Shown here piece after piece: positions 23,722-32,681 of a DNA stretch of 49,337 bases. The stretch is taken from positions 1 to 49,337 of the forward strand of contig WYBR01000111.1 of NCBI GenBank assembly GCA_011525805.1. The letters run 5' to 3'. The position numbers and the translations under genes were made by a program. The notes under the pieces were generated by a model. The model saw only the letters and a program-made list of their open reading frames with translations, was not told the origin of the DNA and did no database searches. Origin of the DNA: Vicinamibacteraceae bacterium. Lineage in GTDB: Bacteria > Planctomycetota > Phycisphaerae > Phycisphaerales > UBA5793. Position 1 is the stretch's first letter. Each line of letters begins with the position of its first letter.

Positions 23722-24546
23722 TCAGGAACCTTGGCGGAAGGCGATGATCGTGAGGTCGTCGGGTTTGCTCGGCCGCCCCTCCGCCGGCTCGAGCATCCGC
23801 CCGAGCGCCGTCTCGACAAGCAAGTTCACCGCCCGATCGAGATGGCCCTTGCGGATGCGCTCGACGATCTCCGAGATGTAGAGGTTGTCGAAGAGCCCAT
23901 CGGAGGCGAGGAGGATGGTGTCGTGCTTCTGGAGCGTAACGGCCGGGCCGATCTCGATGCGCATCTCCGCGAGTCCGACGGCGTTGGAGATGATGTGCCG
24001 GTCCTTGTGGTGGACGGCTTCATCGGGGCAGAGCATTCCCGCTTCGACGGCGTAGGCCACGAGGGAGTGGGAGATGGTCTGGAAGCGCACCCGCCCCCGC
24101 CGGCCGACGATCATGATCTCCGAGTCGCCGATGTGATAGGAACGGACGGTGTCGCCGACGATCTCGACGGCGGCGAGCGTGGTGGCCGCGCCGATGCCGA
24201 GATCGGTAACGCGCTGCTGGGCGGACTCGATGCCGTTGAGGATGGCGGTGCGCAGGTCGAACTCTTCCTCGCCGGCGTCAGACACAGCGTCGCGGAGGGA
24301 CTCGAGGGTCGCCTGAGCCGCCTCGGCGCCGCCGGTGCGCCCGCCGACCCCATCCGCCACGGCAAGGACGCTACGGCCCCGATCGACCGAGAGCACGGCC
24401 AAGGCATCTTCGTTGTCCGACTCCTTCGCGGGGCTGCGCATCGTTGAGACGACCGCCAGGCCGTGCGGGAGGGGCACGCACGCCGTCTCGGGGCTGTTGC
24501 AGCGACTCAGCAGCAGGTTCATCATTCGTGTGCTCGTGGCGATCAC
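23722..24546 (-). CDS. PP2C-family (PPM) serine/threonine phosphatase
   Basis: 274 aa from GTG 24546, favoured by GGGAGG about 10 nt upstream; ATG 24525 is the alternative. Metal-binding motifs of the PPM fold are present: KESDNEDALAVL, VADGVGGRTGGAEAA, YHIGDSEIMIVGRRGR, LASDGLFDNLY and the final PDDLTIIAFR. All Asp ligands look intact, so it should be an active Mg2+/Mn2+-dependent phosphoprotein phosphatase. No kinase is adjacent; partners could be Ser/Thr kinases or a STAS protein such as the one at 32292. Soluble; no membrane segment. Confidence 0.9.
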   Translation of the reverse strand: MIATSTRMMNLLLSRCNSPETACVPLPHGLAVVSTMRSPAKESDNEDALAVLSVDRGRSVLAVADGVGGRTGGAEAAQATLESLRDAVSDAGEEEFDLRTAILNGIESAQQRVTDLGIGAATTLAAVEIVGDTVRSYHIGDSEIMIVGRRGRVRFQTISHSLVAYAVEAGMLCPDEAVHHKDRHIISNAVGLAEMRIEIGPAVTLQKHDTILLASDGLFDNLYISEIVERIRKGHLDRAVNLLVETALGRMLEPAEGRPSKPDDLTIIAFRQGS

Positions 24547-24677
24547 GGCGCGTCGCCTCCCGCTCTCTCATCATCGGCCCGATAACGGCCGGACCTGAAT
24601 GGCGACGGCCGGTTGTGGCGGTCCTGCGACCGCCTGCCGCTCGCTTTCAAGCCGCGATTCGGTGCGGCACAGCAGGC

Positions 24678-24683
24678 TATGCT
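24678..24683 (+). promoter_or_regulatory. -10-like TATGCT just upstream of the GT39-like gene
   Basis: TATGCT ends 8 nt before ATG 24692 with no ribosome site between them, consistent with a leaderless transcript. Confidence 0.35.
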
Positions 24684-24691
24684 GGTGCCGG

Positions 24692-26329
24692 ATGGAGGCA
24701 GCCGGACAACAACCCACGGGGCCCGTCGACATCATCGCGCCCGCCTTCCGCCGAGCCGCCATGCTCCTGGCGGCGCTGATGGTGCTGATCGTCCTTGCCG
24801 CCCGATTGACGGGCGCGAGCGACTTGCACGACCAGACTCAGGAGAAAACCAGCGCCTACACGACCGACCTCGTGCTGCACGCCGGGGACTGGCGGCGGTG
24901 GATCCTGCCGCTCGAGCAGGGAGCGCACCCCGCAACCAAGCCGCCGCTCTACAACTGGCTCGCCGCGCCGGGCGTCTGGCTGACCGAGGGACGATGGGAC
25001 TGGCCGCATCGGCTGCCGAGCCTCGCGGCCTTTGCGGCGGTGGCGGCGCTGCTCTGGACGCTCGGGCGGCGCCTCGACCCCGCCGGACTCACCGGGCCGC
25101 TGGCCGTCATCATCCTCTGCTCGAACTACGCGTGGTTCAAACTCAGCGCTTTGATCCGCCCGGACACGCTCCTTTCGCTGTGGCTCGTGCTCGGATGGGT
25201 CGGCGTAACCGTCGTGCTGAGCGGCGAGGCCGCGGGGCGTGCGGGTCGCCTCTGGCGCGGCGTGATCTGGTTGGTATGTGCGCTGGCGGTGCTCACGAAG
25301 GGGCCGGCGGCGCTGCTCATTCCCGTGTTCGCAGCCGTCCTCGCCGGGGTCGATGCGCCCAAGGGCGGTCGCGCTCGCCGGGCGATGCAGGGGCTGCGCG
25401 ACTGCGGTGCGCTCTGGGGTCTGCCGCTGGTCCTTGCCATCACGGCCGCGTGGCTCGCCCTCCTCTGGCGGATCGATCCGGGGCACCTCTATGAGACGCT
25501 CATACGCGAGGAGTTCGTGGAGCGGGCGCTGGGGACGGGCGAGGAGGGAGTCAAGGAGGGGCCGTGGGACTTCATCCGCACGGCGCTGAACATGCCGCTC
25601 TATTTCATCTCGCGGTTTCTGCCGTGGTCCGTGCTCTTCTTCGGCGTGCTGCTGGACCTTCGCGCGCCGCGCCGCAAAGAGCGGCGCGATCTCCCCGCCG
25701 CGGCCGCGCGCGCGGCCTTCGATCCGCGCTGGTGGATGACCAGCGCAGTCACGTGGACGGTGCTCGTCGTCGCGGCCTTCACGCTCGCGGCGGGCAAGCG
25801 CGCGGATTACATCGCCTCGGCGTACGTCCCCGCCGCGCTGGCGGTGGCGTGGGGCCTGGGGCATCTCGGCTGGGCGCTGGCGCGGCGACTCCCCGCCGCA
25901 GTCGCCGCCCTCGCCCTCCTGACTCTCGCCGGCCTGATCGTCCACGATCGAGTGAACGGGTACGCGGTGAAGTACCCGCTCTCCGAGTCGCTGCGGGACT
26001 TTGCCCGCGAGGTCCGGCCGATCATCGAGAAGCAGCCGCTGGCGCTGGAGTTCTATCGCACGGGCGCAGCGCCGCTTCAGGTCATGTTGCATCGTTCGCA
26101 GCCGGTGCTCTTGAACGTCGAGGACCTGGCGGCTCGCATGGAATCGCACGGCGAGGCGTGGCTGATCGCGAGCGATCGCTCCGCCGACGAAGCGCTGGCG
26201 GCGGCCGGCCGCCGCGGGTGGAGCGTCGAAGAGGTCGCGGCCTCGCAGGCGGTCAAGGGAAGCGCCGCCGCGCCGCCGTTGCAGATGCGCCTCTACCGCG
26301 TGATGACGGAGGCGCGGGAGGGAACCTGA
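24692..26329 (+). CDS. Integral membrane glycosyltransferase, GT39/ArnT-like
   Basis: 545 aa from ATG 24692 (an upstream in-frame start would add 31 residues without membrane character). The first loop carries the acidic DLHDQTQEKTSAYTTD followed by GAHPATKPPLYNWLAAPGVW, matching the DE and HxxKPP signature of lipid-linked-sugar transferases such as ArnT and PMT-type enzymes. About ten hydrophobic helices follow (for example LAVIILCSNYAWFKLSALIR, LVCALAVLTKGPAALLIPVF), and a soluble tail of ~120 residues. It transfers a sugar from a polyprenyl carrier to an acceptor outside the cytoplasm; donor and acceptor are unknown. Confidence 0.88.
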   Translation: MEAAGQQPTGPVDIIAPAFRRAAMLLAALMVLIVLAARLTGASDLHDQTQEKTSAYTTDLVLHAGDWRRWILPLEQGAHPATKPPLYNWLAAPGVWLTEGRWDWPHRLPSLAAFAAVAALLWTLGRRLDPAGLTGPLAVIILCSNYAWFKLSALIRPDTLLSLWLVLGWVGVTVVLSGEAAGRAGRLWRGVIWLVCALAVLTKGPAALLIPVFAAVLAGVDAPKGGRARRAMQGLRDCGALWGLPLVLAITAAWLALLWRIDPGHLYETLIREEFVERALGTGEEGVKEGPWDFIRTALNMPLYFISRFLPWSVLFFGVLLDLRAPRRKERRDLPAAAARAAFDPRWWMTSAVTWTVLVVAAFTLAAGKRADYIASAYVPAALAVAWGLGHLGWALARRLPAAVAALALLTLAGLIVHDRVNGYAVKYPLSESLRDFAREVRPIIEKQPLALEFYRTGAAPLQVMLHRSQPVLLNVEDLAARMESHGEAWLIASDRSADEALAAAGRRGWSVEEVAASQAVKGSAAAPPLQMRLYRVMTEAREGT

Positions 26330-26534
26330 TCGCTCCGCACCGCAGCGCCGGGGACGGGTCAGTCAGATCAAACGTCCGGCGCGGCCGCGAAGTGAACGCG
26401 CCCGCGCCCTCGGTGCGGCGTGCGCTCGCGGCCGCAACCGATGCGACTCTTTCATGCCCGGCGCGTCGAACCTCCGATAAGTCCGGAATCGGTTACCCTG
26501 ACCGTTACCGATCCCGACTGGAAGGGTCTTGCCC

Positions 26535-27887
26535 GTGCGAACGATCGCGATCATCAACCAGAAGGGCGGGTGCGGGAAGACGACGACGGCGATCAACCTG
26601 AGCGCCGCGGCGGCGCGGCGCGGGCAGCGGGTGCTGCTCATCGACCTTGATCCGCAGGGGCATTGCGCTCTCGGGCTGTCCGTCCCCTCCGGCGCGATCG
26701 AGCGGCAGATCGGCGATGCCCTGCTGGCCGACCTCAACCGGCCCATCGACGTCAGCGAGATCACCTGGCAGGCGGGCGACAACCTCGACCTCATTCCCAG
26801 TTCCGTCCGGCTCGCCGCGCTCGAAGCGATCAGCGGCGGCCTCTCGCGCCTGCCAGACCGCGACCGGCGGCTGGATCAGTTGCTCCGCTGGGTCGCGGGG
26901 CGCTACGACCTGTGCATCCTCGACTGTCCGCCGCACATCGGCCTGCTGACCTTCAACGCCCTGCGGGCGGCGGGCGAGGTGATCGTCCCCGTCGAGACGA
27001 GTTACTTCGCCCTCCAAGGCGCCGAGAATCAGATTCGAACGATCGAGACCGTCGGCCGTCGCATCGGCCGCGCGCTCTCGGTCATTCTCCTTCCGACCAT
27101 GTTCGACGACGCCGTCCGCCTCTCGCAGGAAATCCTCGAGGAACTTCGGCGGCGGTACACCGAGATCGTCGCGCCGGTGACGATCCGGTACTGCTGCTCG
27201 CTGCGCGAGGCGGCGAGTTTCGGCCAGGCGATCTTCGAGTATGCACCCGAATCCTCCGGCCGGCGCGACTACGAAGCCCTCGCCCGATGGATCGAGTCCC
27301 GCCGACCGGCACCCGCGGCAGCACCGGGCTTCAGCGAGTCGGCGCACGAGGCGACCGCTCCGGCCGTAGAAACCTGCGTCGGTCCGATGTGGCCCCGGCC
27401 CGCGACCGAGCCCGGCAACCGAGCCGCGGAACTGGCGCAGCGGGCCCGCTACCTGCTCCAGCGCCGCCACGAGGCTCTCGCCGAGACGTGCGACTCGCCG
27501 GTTCATTCGGCGACGCCGGCCGCGCCTCTGCCCACGACCCTCGCCATCCCACCCCACGGTCCCGAAGAAGGCAGTATCGTGCAGTTCGGCCAGCGAGTGC
27601 GAGTCACCTACCGGTCGCCCGAAACGGCGCGGCAGGTCTTCATCGCCGGCGACTTCAACGCCTGGACGCCGCAGCAGACGCCGATGCGCTACAGCGAATC
27701 CCTCGGCGGGTTCGAGGCGTGGCTGACGCTGACGCCCGGGCGCTACCGCTACCGCCTCGTCGTCGATGGGCAATGGATCATCGATCCGGGCAACCCGCGC
27801 ACCGAGCCGAGCGATTCGGGCCAGTTGCACAGCCTGCTGAGCGTGTCCGCCGAGGCGAGCCTCCCACGCGCCGAGGCGGCCGGATGA
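26535..27887 (+). CDS. ParA/MinD-type ATPase fused to a CBM48/AMPK-beta-like domain
   Basis: 450 aa from GTG 26535 (GGAAGGG 9 nt upstream; TTG 26529 possible). Residues ~1-255 are a ParA ATPase: deviant Walker A INQKGGCGKTTTAINLS, RVLLIDLDPQGHCALGL, Walker B region LCILDCPPHIGLLTFNAL, VPVETSYFALQGAENQ. A variable Pro/Ala linker follows. The last ~95 residues are an E-set glycogen-binding-type domain: ARQVFIAGDFNAWTPQQTPM, EAWLTLTPGRYRYRLVVDG, QWIIDPGNPRTEP. ParA dimerises on DNA or surfaces to position cargo; CBM48 domains bind alpha-glucans or pack on enzymes. Together they suggest positioning of a polysaccharide-linked cargo (inference). No parB or parS-like site is seen. Upstream, GGTTACC and CGTTACC are repeated near the likely promoter. 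Confidence 0.88.
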   Translation: MRTIAIINQKGGCGKTTTAINLSAAAARRGQRVLLIDLDPQGHCALGLSVPSGAIERQIGDALLADLNRPIDVSEITWQAGDNLDLIPSSVRLAALEAISGGLSRLPDRDRRLDQLLRWVAGRYDLCILDCPPHIGLLTFNALRAAGEVIVPVETSYFALQGAENQIRTIETVGRRIGRALSVILLPTMFDDAVRLSQEILEELRRRYTEIVAPVTIRYCCSLREAASFGQAIFEYAPESSGRRDYEALARWIESRRPAPAAAPGFSESAHEATAPAVETCVGPMWPRPATEPGNRAAELAQRARYLLQRRHEALAETCDSPVHSATPAAPLPTTLAIPPHGPEEGSIVQFGQRVRVTYRSPETARQVFIAGDFNAWTPQQTPMRYSESLGGFEAWLTLTPGRYRYRLVVDGQWIIDPGNPRTEPSDSGQLHSLLSVSAEASLPRAEAAG

Positions 27888-27938
27888 TCCCTTGACCTTG
27901 AGCCCCTGAGGCGCAGTGCCTCGCGCCTGCGGCCGAAC

Positions 27939-29339
27939 ATGATCAAACCCAGCGCCCCCCTTCACCGATCCGAATTTGACGATCTCGCGGATCTGTTCCT
28001 GACCGACGACGGCGCGGCCGAGGTCGCCCACCGCCCCGCGGCGGCTTGTGCGCAAGGCGGCGGCGAGAGTTCAAACACCCAAGCACCGCGCATCGCGGCG
28101 CTGCTGGTGGTCAATCTGCCCGTTTTCTCCGGCCCATGGGTCGACCAGGCGGCGGCCCACCTTGCCTCGCAGCGCGGACCGACGGCCCTGCTACGCCGGC
28201 GCGAGGGGCAGATCAGCCTTGACCTCTTCGCCACTCGCGACGTCCAGCAGGCCGCCACTCGCGACGTCCAGCAGGCCGCCGCCCGGGCGACCGGCGCAGC
28301 GCCCGCCGATCTGGCCTCGATCGTCGAATGTTGTCGATCGGCCGTCGCGCAGTGGGTCGTGGAGATTCGGCCGGAGGACGCCGGCTCAGCCCCGGGGCCG
28401 GGCGCATGCGATGAACTCATCCTCATTTCCGGCGCCGACGAGGCGGCGGTGGTCGCCGCGTTCGGTCAGATCAAGCGACTCGACGCCGTGTGGCGATCAC
28501 GACCCATTGGACTCGTCGTGGCGGGAAGCGAGCAGGAAGCGGCACGGCGCGCGGCTGAGCGGATCGTTCAGGCGTGCCGGAACTCGCTCGAGCTCGACGT
28601 CGAACTACGGGGAATCGTGCCGCGGATGCAGCCGATCGCCTCGCGACCCGTGGCGCGCCTTGAAGAGCGCGGCGATCCGCTGACGGTGCTTGCCGGCGTC
28701 CTCTCGCAGCCGCGTGTTGAACCGGCGGACCGCCGCGCGCCCGCCGCGCAGAATGGACCCGAATCACACACCGCGCCTGCGGCGCCGCGCGTGGCGCTGC
28801 GGCCCAGGCCGGCGCCCGCGCCGCCGCTTCCCCCAGTGGCCGCGGCTCACACGCCCCATGAACAGATGCTCCGCCCCACGACGCCGAGCGGGAGAAGCGG
28901 GGAAGCAATGCGCGACGCGGACGTGTCGCGTCCGGCCCCGGCCGTCGGACCCGCCGCGCCGGCGCCGGCACGGACGCTCATTGATCTCGTGCCCGGCCTC
29001 AACGGCATGGACGTGCTCTGCCCTCGCGCCGAGGGTGTGGTGTTCGCCTTCGACTCGAACGGCCGGCTCCACGCGCTGGTCGAAGAAGACTCGGAATCGG
29101 CGCTGACCCGATTGCACGTCGCCTGCGACTGGGCGGGCGAGCACTACGCGCTGCTCTCCCGGCTCAATCCGTTCCTTGCCGCGCCCGGCGGAGCCCGCGG
29201 GTCGGAGGTCATTGCGCACCTCTTCACGAGCCGCGCGCGCGAGCGGCGGCACCTGGCCGACGGTTCCTGGCGCGTTCACATCCTTGTTCGTGATCCCGCC
29301 GACGCAGGCCGCATCGCGGCCCACGTCGAACTGAATTGA
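27939..29339 (+). CDS. Unknown partner protein of the ParA-CBM48 gene, possibly ParA-like without a P-loop
   Basis: 466 aa, 51 nt after the ParA fusion and likely in its operon. The N-terminal part, PRIAALLVVNLPVFSGPWVD, QAAAHLASQRGPTALLRR and EGQISLDLF, looks like a ParA/MinD-type fold without any Walker A motif; CDELILISGADEAAVVAAFG and SRPIGLVVAGSEQEAARRAA fit the later strands. A ~130-residue Pro/Ala-rich linker leads to a C-terminal domain (TLIDLVPGLNGMDVLCPRAE onward) I do not recognise. A perfect 24-nt tandem duplication (28230-28277) encodes ATRDVQQA twice. The ParA resemblance is tentative. Confidence 0.7.
   Translation: MIKPSAPLHRSEFDDLADLFLTDDGAAEVAHRPAAACAQGGGESSNTQAPRIAALLVVNLPVFSGPWVDQAAAHLASQRGPTALLRRREGQISLDLFATRDVQQAATRDVQQAAARATGAAPADLASIVECCRSAVAQWVVEIRPEDAGSAPGPGACDELILISGADEAAVVAAFGQIKRLDAVWRSRPIGLVVAGSEQEAARRAAERIVQACRNSLELDVELRGIVPRMQPIASRPVARLEERGDPLTVLAGVLSQPRVEPADRRAPAAQNGPESHTAPAAPRVALRPRPAPAPPLPPVAAAHTPHEQMLRPTTPSGRSGEAMRDADVSRPAPAVGPAAPAPARTLIDLVPGLNGMDVLCPRAEGVVFAFDSNGRLHALVEEDSESALTRLHVACDWAGEHYALLSRLNPFLAAPGGARGSEVIAHLFTSRARERRHLADGSWRVHILVRDPADAGRIAAHVELN
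28230..28277 (+). repeat. Perfect 24-nt tandem duplication in the ParA-partner gene
   Basis: GCCACTCGCGACGTCCAGCA followed by GGCC occurs twice head to tail (28230-28253, 28254-28277), adding eight residues without changing frame. Zero mismatches imply a recent event. Confidence 0.95.
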
Positions 29340-29363
29340 GCGCGTGGATCGCACGCGCGCCAA

Positions 29364-29391
29364 GCGAGCCGCCCGAAGAAGGGCGGCTCGC
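29364..29391. terminator. Hairpin between convergent genes
   Basis: GCGAGCCGCCC (29364-29374) pairs perfectly with GGGCGGCTCGC (29381-29391) around GAAGAA. It lies between the stops of the ParA-partner gene and the minus-strand secreted gene and may end both, although neither side has a strong T tract. Confidence 0.55.
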
Positions 29392-29430
29392 GGTGGAAGG
29401 CTGAGCCAAGGCGCATGCCGAGCCGGCGCG

Positions 29431-30141
29431 TCAGCGCTCGATGCGGCCGTCGCGGACGCGGATCTTGTCGAAGACCATGCCCCGGCCGGTTCGCTCGTTG
29501 TCGGTCTCGATGCTGATGGCCTCGATGCCTGGGACGAAGGCGGCGCCGGTGAAGTCGGCGACCTGCCGCTGGTCAATGGAAAGGTGCAGCCGCCCGTCGG
29601 CCCGCGCGGCGAGAACGAGGGTGTAGTTGACGTTGGGGCTCCAGGTCATGTTCGGCACGAGTTCAAACGCTCCGCCGCCCTGACCGTCGGGGACCAGAAT
29701 CCAGATGCGCCCGCCGCGCTCGAACTTCACGCGCGTGACGACGACGTTGTTGGTGACGTTCTTGGGGGTGATGTACCAGGTCACGTCGCTGCTCGTGAAG
29801 CCGAAGAGCATCGTGAGCGCGTAGTCCTTGCCGTTGGGTTCGGGGATGTCGGCGAACTTGGGGCTGGTCACCAGGGTCTCGAACCCGAAGGCCGAGCCGC
29901 GTGAGACCACGCCCACACCGACGCGACGATCCCCTTGACCCCAGCGCGTAATTGCGGCGCTTCCCGGAATGGACCGCCAACCGTGCTGGAGGTTGAGTTC
30001 GCCGAACTCAAACTGCCGAGGCGCATTCGGCGCCACGCTGAACGGCTCGGAGTAATACAGTTGAAGCGCCGCCTGCGATGGCGCAGCAAGCGCCAGCACG
30101 AGCGTCGTCACCAGCACGCCGATCTGTGAAAGCCTGATCAT
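29431..30141 (-). CDS. Secreted protein, concanavalin-like fold suspected
   Basis: 236 aa from ATG 30141, with a signal peptide (QIGVLVTTLVLALAAPSQAA). The mature part has alternating beta strands with many aromatic/Gly turns: FEFGELNLQHGWRSIPGSAA, TLVTSPKFADIP, VNYTLVLAARADGRLHLSID and a final GMVFDKIRVRDGRIE. The pattern resembles LamG/concanavalin-like secreted domains found in Planctomycetes, but no catalytic or binding motif can be named. It lies downstream of, and on the same strand as, the ABC ATPase gene, separated by 270 nt in which I see no clear promoter. Confidence 0.7.
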   Translation of the reverse strand: MIRLSQIGVLVTTLVLALAAPSQAALQLYYSEPFSVAPNAPRQFEFGELNLQHGWRSIPGSAAITRWGQGDRRVGVGVVSRGSAFGFETLVTSPKFADIPEPNGKDYALTMLFGFTSSDVTWYITPKNVTNNVVVTRVKFERGGRIWILVPDGQGGGAFELVPNMTWSPNVNYTLVLAARADGRLHLSIDQRQVADFTGAAFVPGIEAISIETDNERTGRGMVFDKIRVRDGRIER

Positions 30142-30410
30142 CTGTTCGTCTCCGCTTCTGAGATTCCCGGCGGACCGGGCTCTTCCGCCCGCGCCGCACC
30201 TGTTTCCTGTCAACGCCTGTCCCCGGTTCGGCACGATCCGCCGCGCAGAGCGTCCCGGACGCGCCGCGGCGCGGAGCGCCGACCCTCCATTCAAGTAAAC
30301 CCCACGGCGGCGGCTTTGCAAGCCGAAGCCGGGCTTCCGGCCGAGATTGTCGGGCGATTCCCGTGCGGACGGCAGACTCAGCCGGAATTGCCACCCGATG
30401 ATATACGCTC

Positions 30411-31532
30411 TCAGCCGCCCGCCCGGTTTCCGAAATCGCCCGGCTCGAACAGGTGAAGCCGCGAAGGGTCGATCCCGACCCGCACGCGCTGCCCCGACCG
30501 AAACCCGTCCGCGGCGTCCACCCGGGCGATGATCCGGCATTCCGGGCCCAGGCGCAACACCAGGTCCATCCGGTCTCCCAGCGGCTCGACCAATGCGACT
30601 TCGAGATCGATCGCTGGGAGCGACGCCGCGGCCGCGCCGGCGGGGGTCACGATAAACGCCTCAGGCCTGATCCCAAGAACCAGGCGCCGGCCCGCACCCG
30701 GCCCCGACCCCAGGAACGGCTCGACTCCGGAGGGCAAGGGCAGTCGCAGACCGGCTTGCCCGGTGATCCACACCCGGCCGTTGGAGTGGTCGAGTATGAC
30801 GTCGATGAAGTTCATCGGAGGCATGCCGAGGAAACCCGCGACGAACCGGTTCGCCGGCCGGCGGTACACCTCCAGCGGCGAGCCGATCTGCTGGGCCGTC
30901 CCCGCGCACATGACAACGACGCGGTCGCCCAGCGTCATCGCCTCTTCCTGATCGTGCGTGACGTAGATCGTTGTCGTTCGCAGCCGCTGGTGCAGCGCCT
31001 TGAGTTCAGCGCGCATCTCGACGCGCAACTTGGCGTCGAGATTGGAGAGCGGCTCGTCAAAGAGGAATGCCTTGGGCCGGCGGACAATGGCCCGGCCGAC
31101 GGCCACGCGCTGGCGTTGCCCGCCGGAGAGTTGCCGCGGCTTGCGCTCCAGCAGATCCTCGATCCCGAGCAGCCGGGCCGTCTCGCGCACCGTCCGGTCG
31201 ATCTCCGCCCGCGCCACGCCGCGCAACTTCAGCGCGAAGGCCATGTTCTTGTACACGCTCATGTGCGGATAGAGCGCGTAGTTCTGGAAGACCATGGCGA
31301 TGTCGCGGTCCTTCGGGTGGACGTCGTTGACGACTCGCCCGCCGATCGAAATCGTCCCGCTCGTGGGTTCGTCCAGGCCCGCGATCATGCGAAGCGTGGT
31401 GGATTTGCCGCAGCCCGAAGGTCCGACGAGCACCACGAACTCGCCGTCGGCGATGCGCAGCGAGAGTCGATCGACCGCTCGAACACCGCCGGAGAAGTCC
31501 TTGCAGAGGTTGGTTACTTCCACTTCGGCCAT
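30411..31532 (-). CDS. ABC transporter ATP-binding protein, MsmK/UgpC type
   Basis: 373 aa. Nucleotide-binding domain: Walker A VGPSGCGKSTTLRMIAGL, Q-loop MVFQNYALYPHMSVYKNM, signature LSGGQRQRVAVGRAI, Walker B AFLFDEPLSNLDAKLR and switch TIYVTHDQEEAMTLGDRV. The C-terminal ~130 residues form the OB-type regulatory domain (VLGIRPEAFIV, LEVALVEPLGDRMDLVLRL) seen in carbohydrate-importer ATPases that serve several permeases. No permease gene is nearby, and the solute-binding gene at 41324 is of the Fe3+/anion type, so it probably energises unlinked sugar importers. AGGCGG lies upstream of ATG 31532. Confidence 0.95.
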   Translation of the reverse strand: MAEVEVTNLCKDFSGGVRAVDRLSLRIADGEFVVLVGPSGCGKSTTLRMIAGLDEPTSGTISIGGRVVNDVHPKDRDIAMVFQNYALYPHMSVYKNMAFALKLRGVARAEIDRTVRETARLLGIEDLLERKPRQLSGGQRQRVAVGRAIVRRPKAFLFDEPLSNLDAKLRVEMRAELKALHQRLRTTTIYVTHDQEEAMTLGDRVVVMCAGTAQQIGSPLEVYRRPANRFVAGFLGMPPMNFIDVILDHSNGRVWITGQAGLRLPLPSGVEPFLGSGPGAGRRLVLGIRPEAFIVTPAGAAAASLPAIDLEVALVEPLGDRMDLVLRLGPECRIIARVDAADGFRSGQRVRVGIDPSRLHLFEPGDFGNRAGG

Positions 31533-31730
31533 GCCGCCGACGCCTCCTCTGCGCCGCCTCAGAGGCGGGAAGCCCGAAGGGAGCGCGTGGTCATGGTAGT
31601 CGCACCCCCTCCCGGCCGGGGACGCTTGCCCAATCCGCGCAATCGGAATGTCTTGATGCCGCGACCCGCCCCGGCCGAGAGTGCGACCGCATATCAGCCG
31701 AAGAGACTCACATCAACAGGGGTGGATGCC

Positions 31731-32060
31731 ATGCAGAACAAGCCTGCGAAGAGTCTCGACCAGATCAAACCCTTCCTGCGGATGCTGGAGGGTTCGATTG
31801 ATGATGCCCGCCGGCGCCGCCTCGGACACGACCAGGCGCCCGGGCCCGTGGCGGCGCCCAACGCCGCGGCCTTGAGAAACGGCGCGCCCCCGCAGCCCAC
31901 CCGGCCGGCGCCCACCGCCGGCCCGATTCCCATGCCGGGCAGCGTCGCGGCTCCGCCGGCCGCCGCGCCCGAGCCGGCCGACCGACCGCTTCGCGCCACT
32001 CCGATAAAGCCCAAGCAGACGCTTCATCCTTCCACGGGCTTCCGTCCCACCGGATCGTGA
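31731..32060 (+). CDS. Small Pro/Ala-rich protein of unknown function
   Basis: 109 aa from ATG 31731, preceded by AGGGGTGG. Residues 1-31 (KSLDQIKPFLRMLEGSIDDA, RRRRLGH) look like a short amphipathic helical region; the remainder is Pro/Ala-rich and probably disordered, ending HPSTGFRPTGS. No signal peptide or membrane segment. It precedes the STAS gene by 230 nt in the same direction; a link is possible only by proximity. Confidence 0.6.
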   Translation: MQNKPAKSLDQIKPFLRMLEGSIDDARRRRLGHDQAPGPVAAPNAAALRNGAPPQPTRPAPTAGPIPMPGSVAAPPAAAPEPADRPLRATPIKPKQTLHPSTGFRPTGS

Positions 32061-32291
32061 CGAGCGCCGGCCGTCCGATGCACTTTCAGTCCGCGAACAC
32101 GCCGTCACGAGCCGCAGACCTTGCGCAGACTTCCGGGCCAGCCCGGCTCGCGGCGCGATTCGACCACGACCCTCATGCGCCCGGCCCGCCGCGTCGAAAC
32201 TTCAGTCAGGGATGCGGCGCGTCCACGCGACGTCGCGATTCGCCGCGCTTGCGATTCAACGCCGGGGGATGGGGAAGTGAAGGATGAGGCC

Positions 32292-32681
32292 ATGTCCGCA
32301 TTCGAGACGGGCAACCAGAACCTCGCCGTGCTTGACCGCCTCGGGGAGACCGCCGTCGTCACGCTCACCGTCCAGGCCCTCGCCGGCGATGAAACGGCGC
32401 TGGCCCTGCGCGAACTGCTCACCAGCGTCTACCAGCAGGGCAACAAGCACTTCATCCTCGACCTTCAGAACGTCTCCGCGATGGACTCGGTCTGCGTTGG
32501 CGTGCTCGTCGAGATGCTCACGCAGATGCAGCAGACGCGCGGCGGCGGGCGCATCGCCCTCGTCAACGCCGACGGCAACGTGGCCTATCTCTTCCGCATC
32601 ACGCGCCTCGACCGGGTCTTCCCGATCTGCCGGGACGTCATGACGGCGCTGACAGCCGTGGAGCACGCCAGCGCGGCATGA
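32292..32681 (+). CDS. STAS-domain protein (anti-sigma factor antagonist-like)
   Basis: 129 aa from ATG 32292, preceded by GGATGAGG. Single STAS domain: AVVTLTVQALAGDETALALR, KHFILDLQNVSAMDSVCVGV, LVEMLTQMQQTRGGGRIALV and FRITRLDRVFPIC. In SpoIIAA/RsbV-type antagonists the Ser after Asp in the DS pair is phosphorylated by an anti-sigma kinase; here MDSVCVG keeps that Ser. No kinase or sigma factor is adjacent; the PP2C phosphatase at 23722 is a conceivable but distant partner. Confidence 0.88.
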   Translation: MSAFETGNQNLAVLDRLGETAVVTLTVQALAGDETALALRELLTSVYQQGNKHFILDLQNVSAMDSVCVGVLVEMLTQMQQTRGGGRIALVNADGNVAYLFRITRLDRVFPICRDVMTALTAVEHASAA

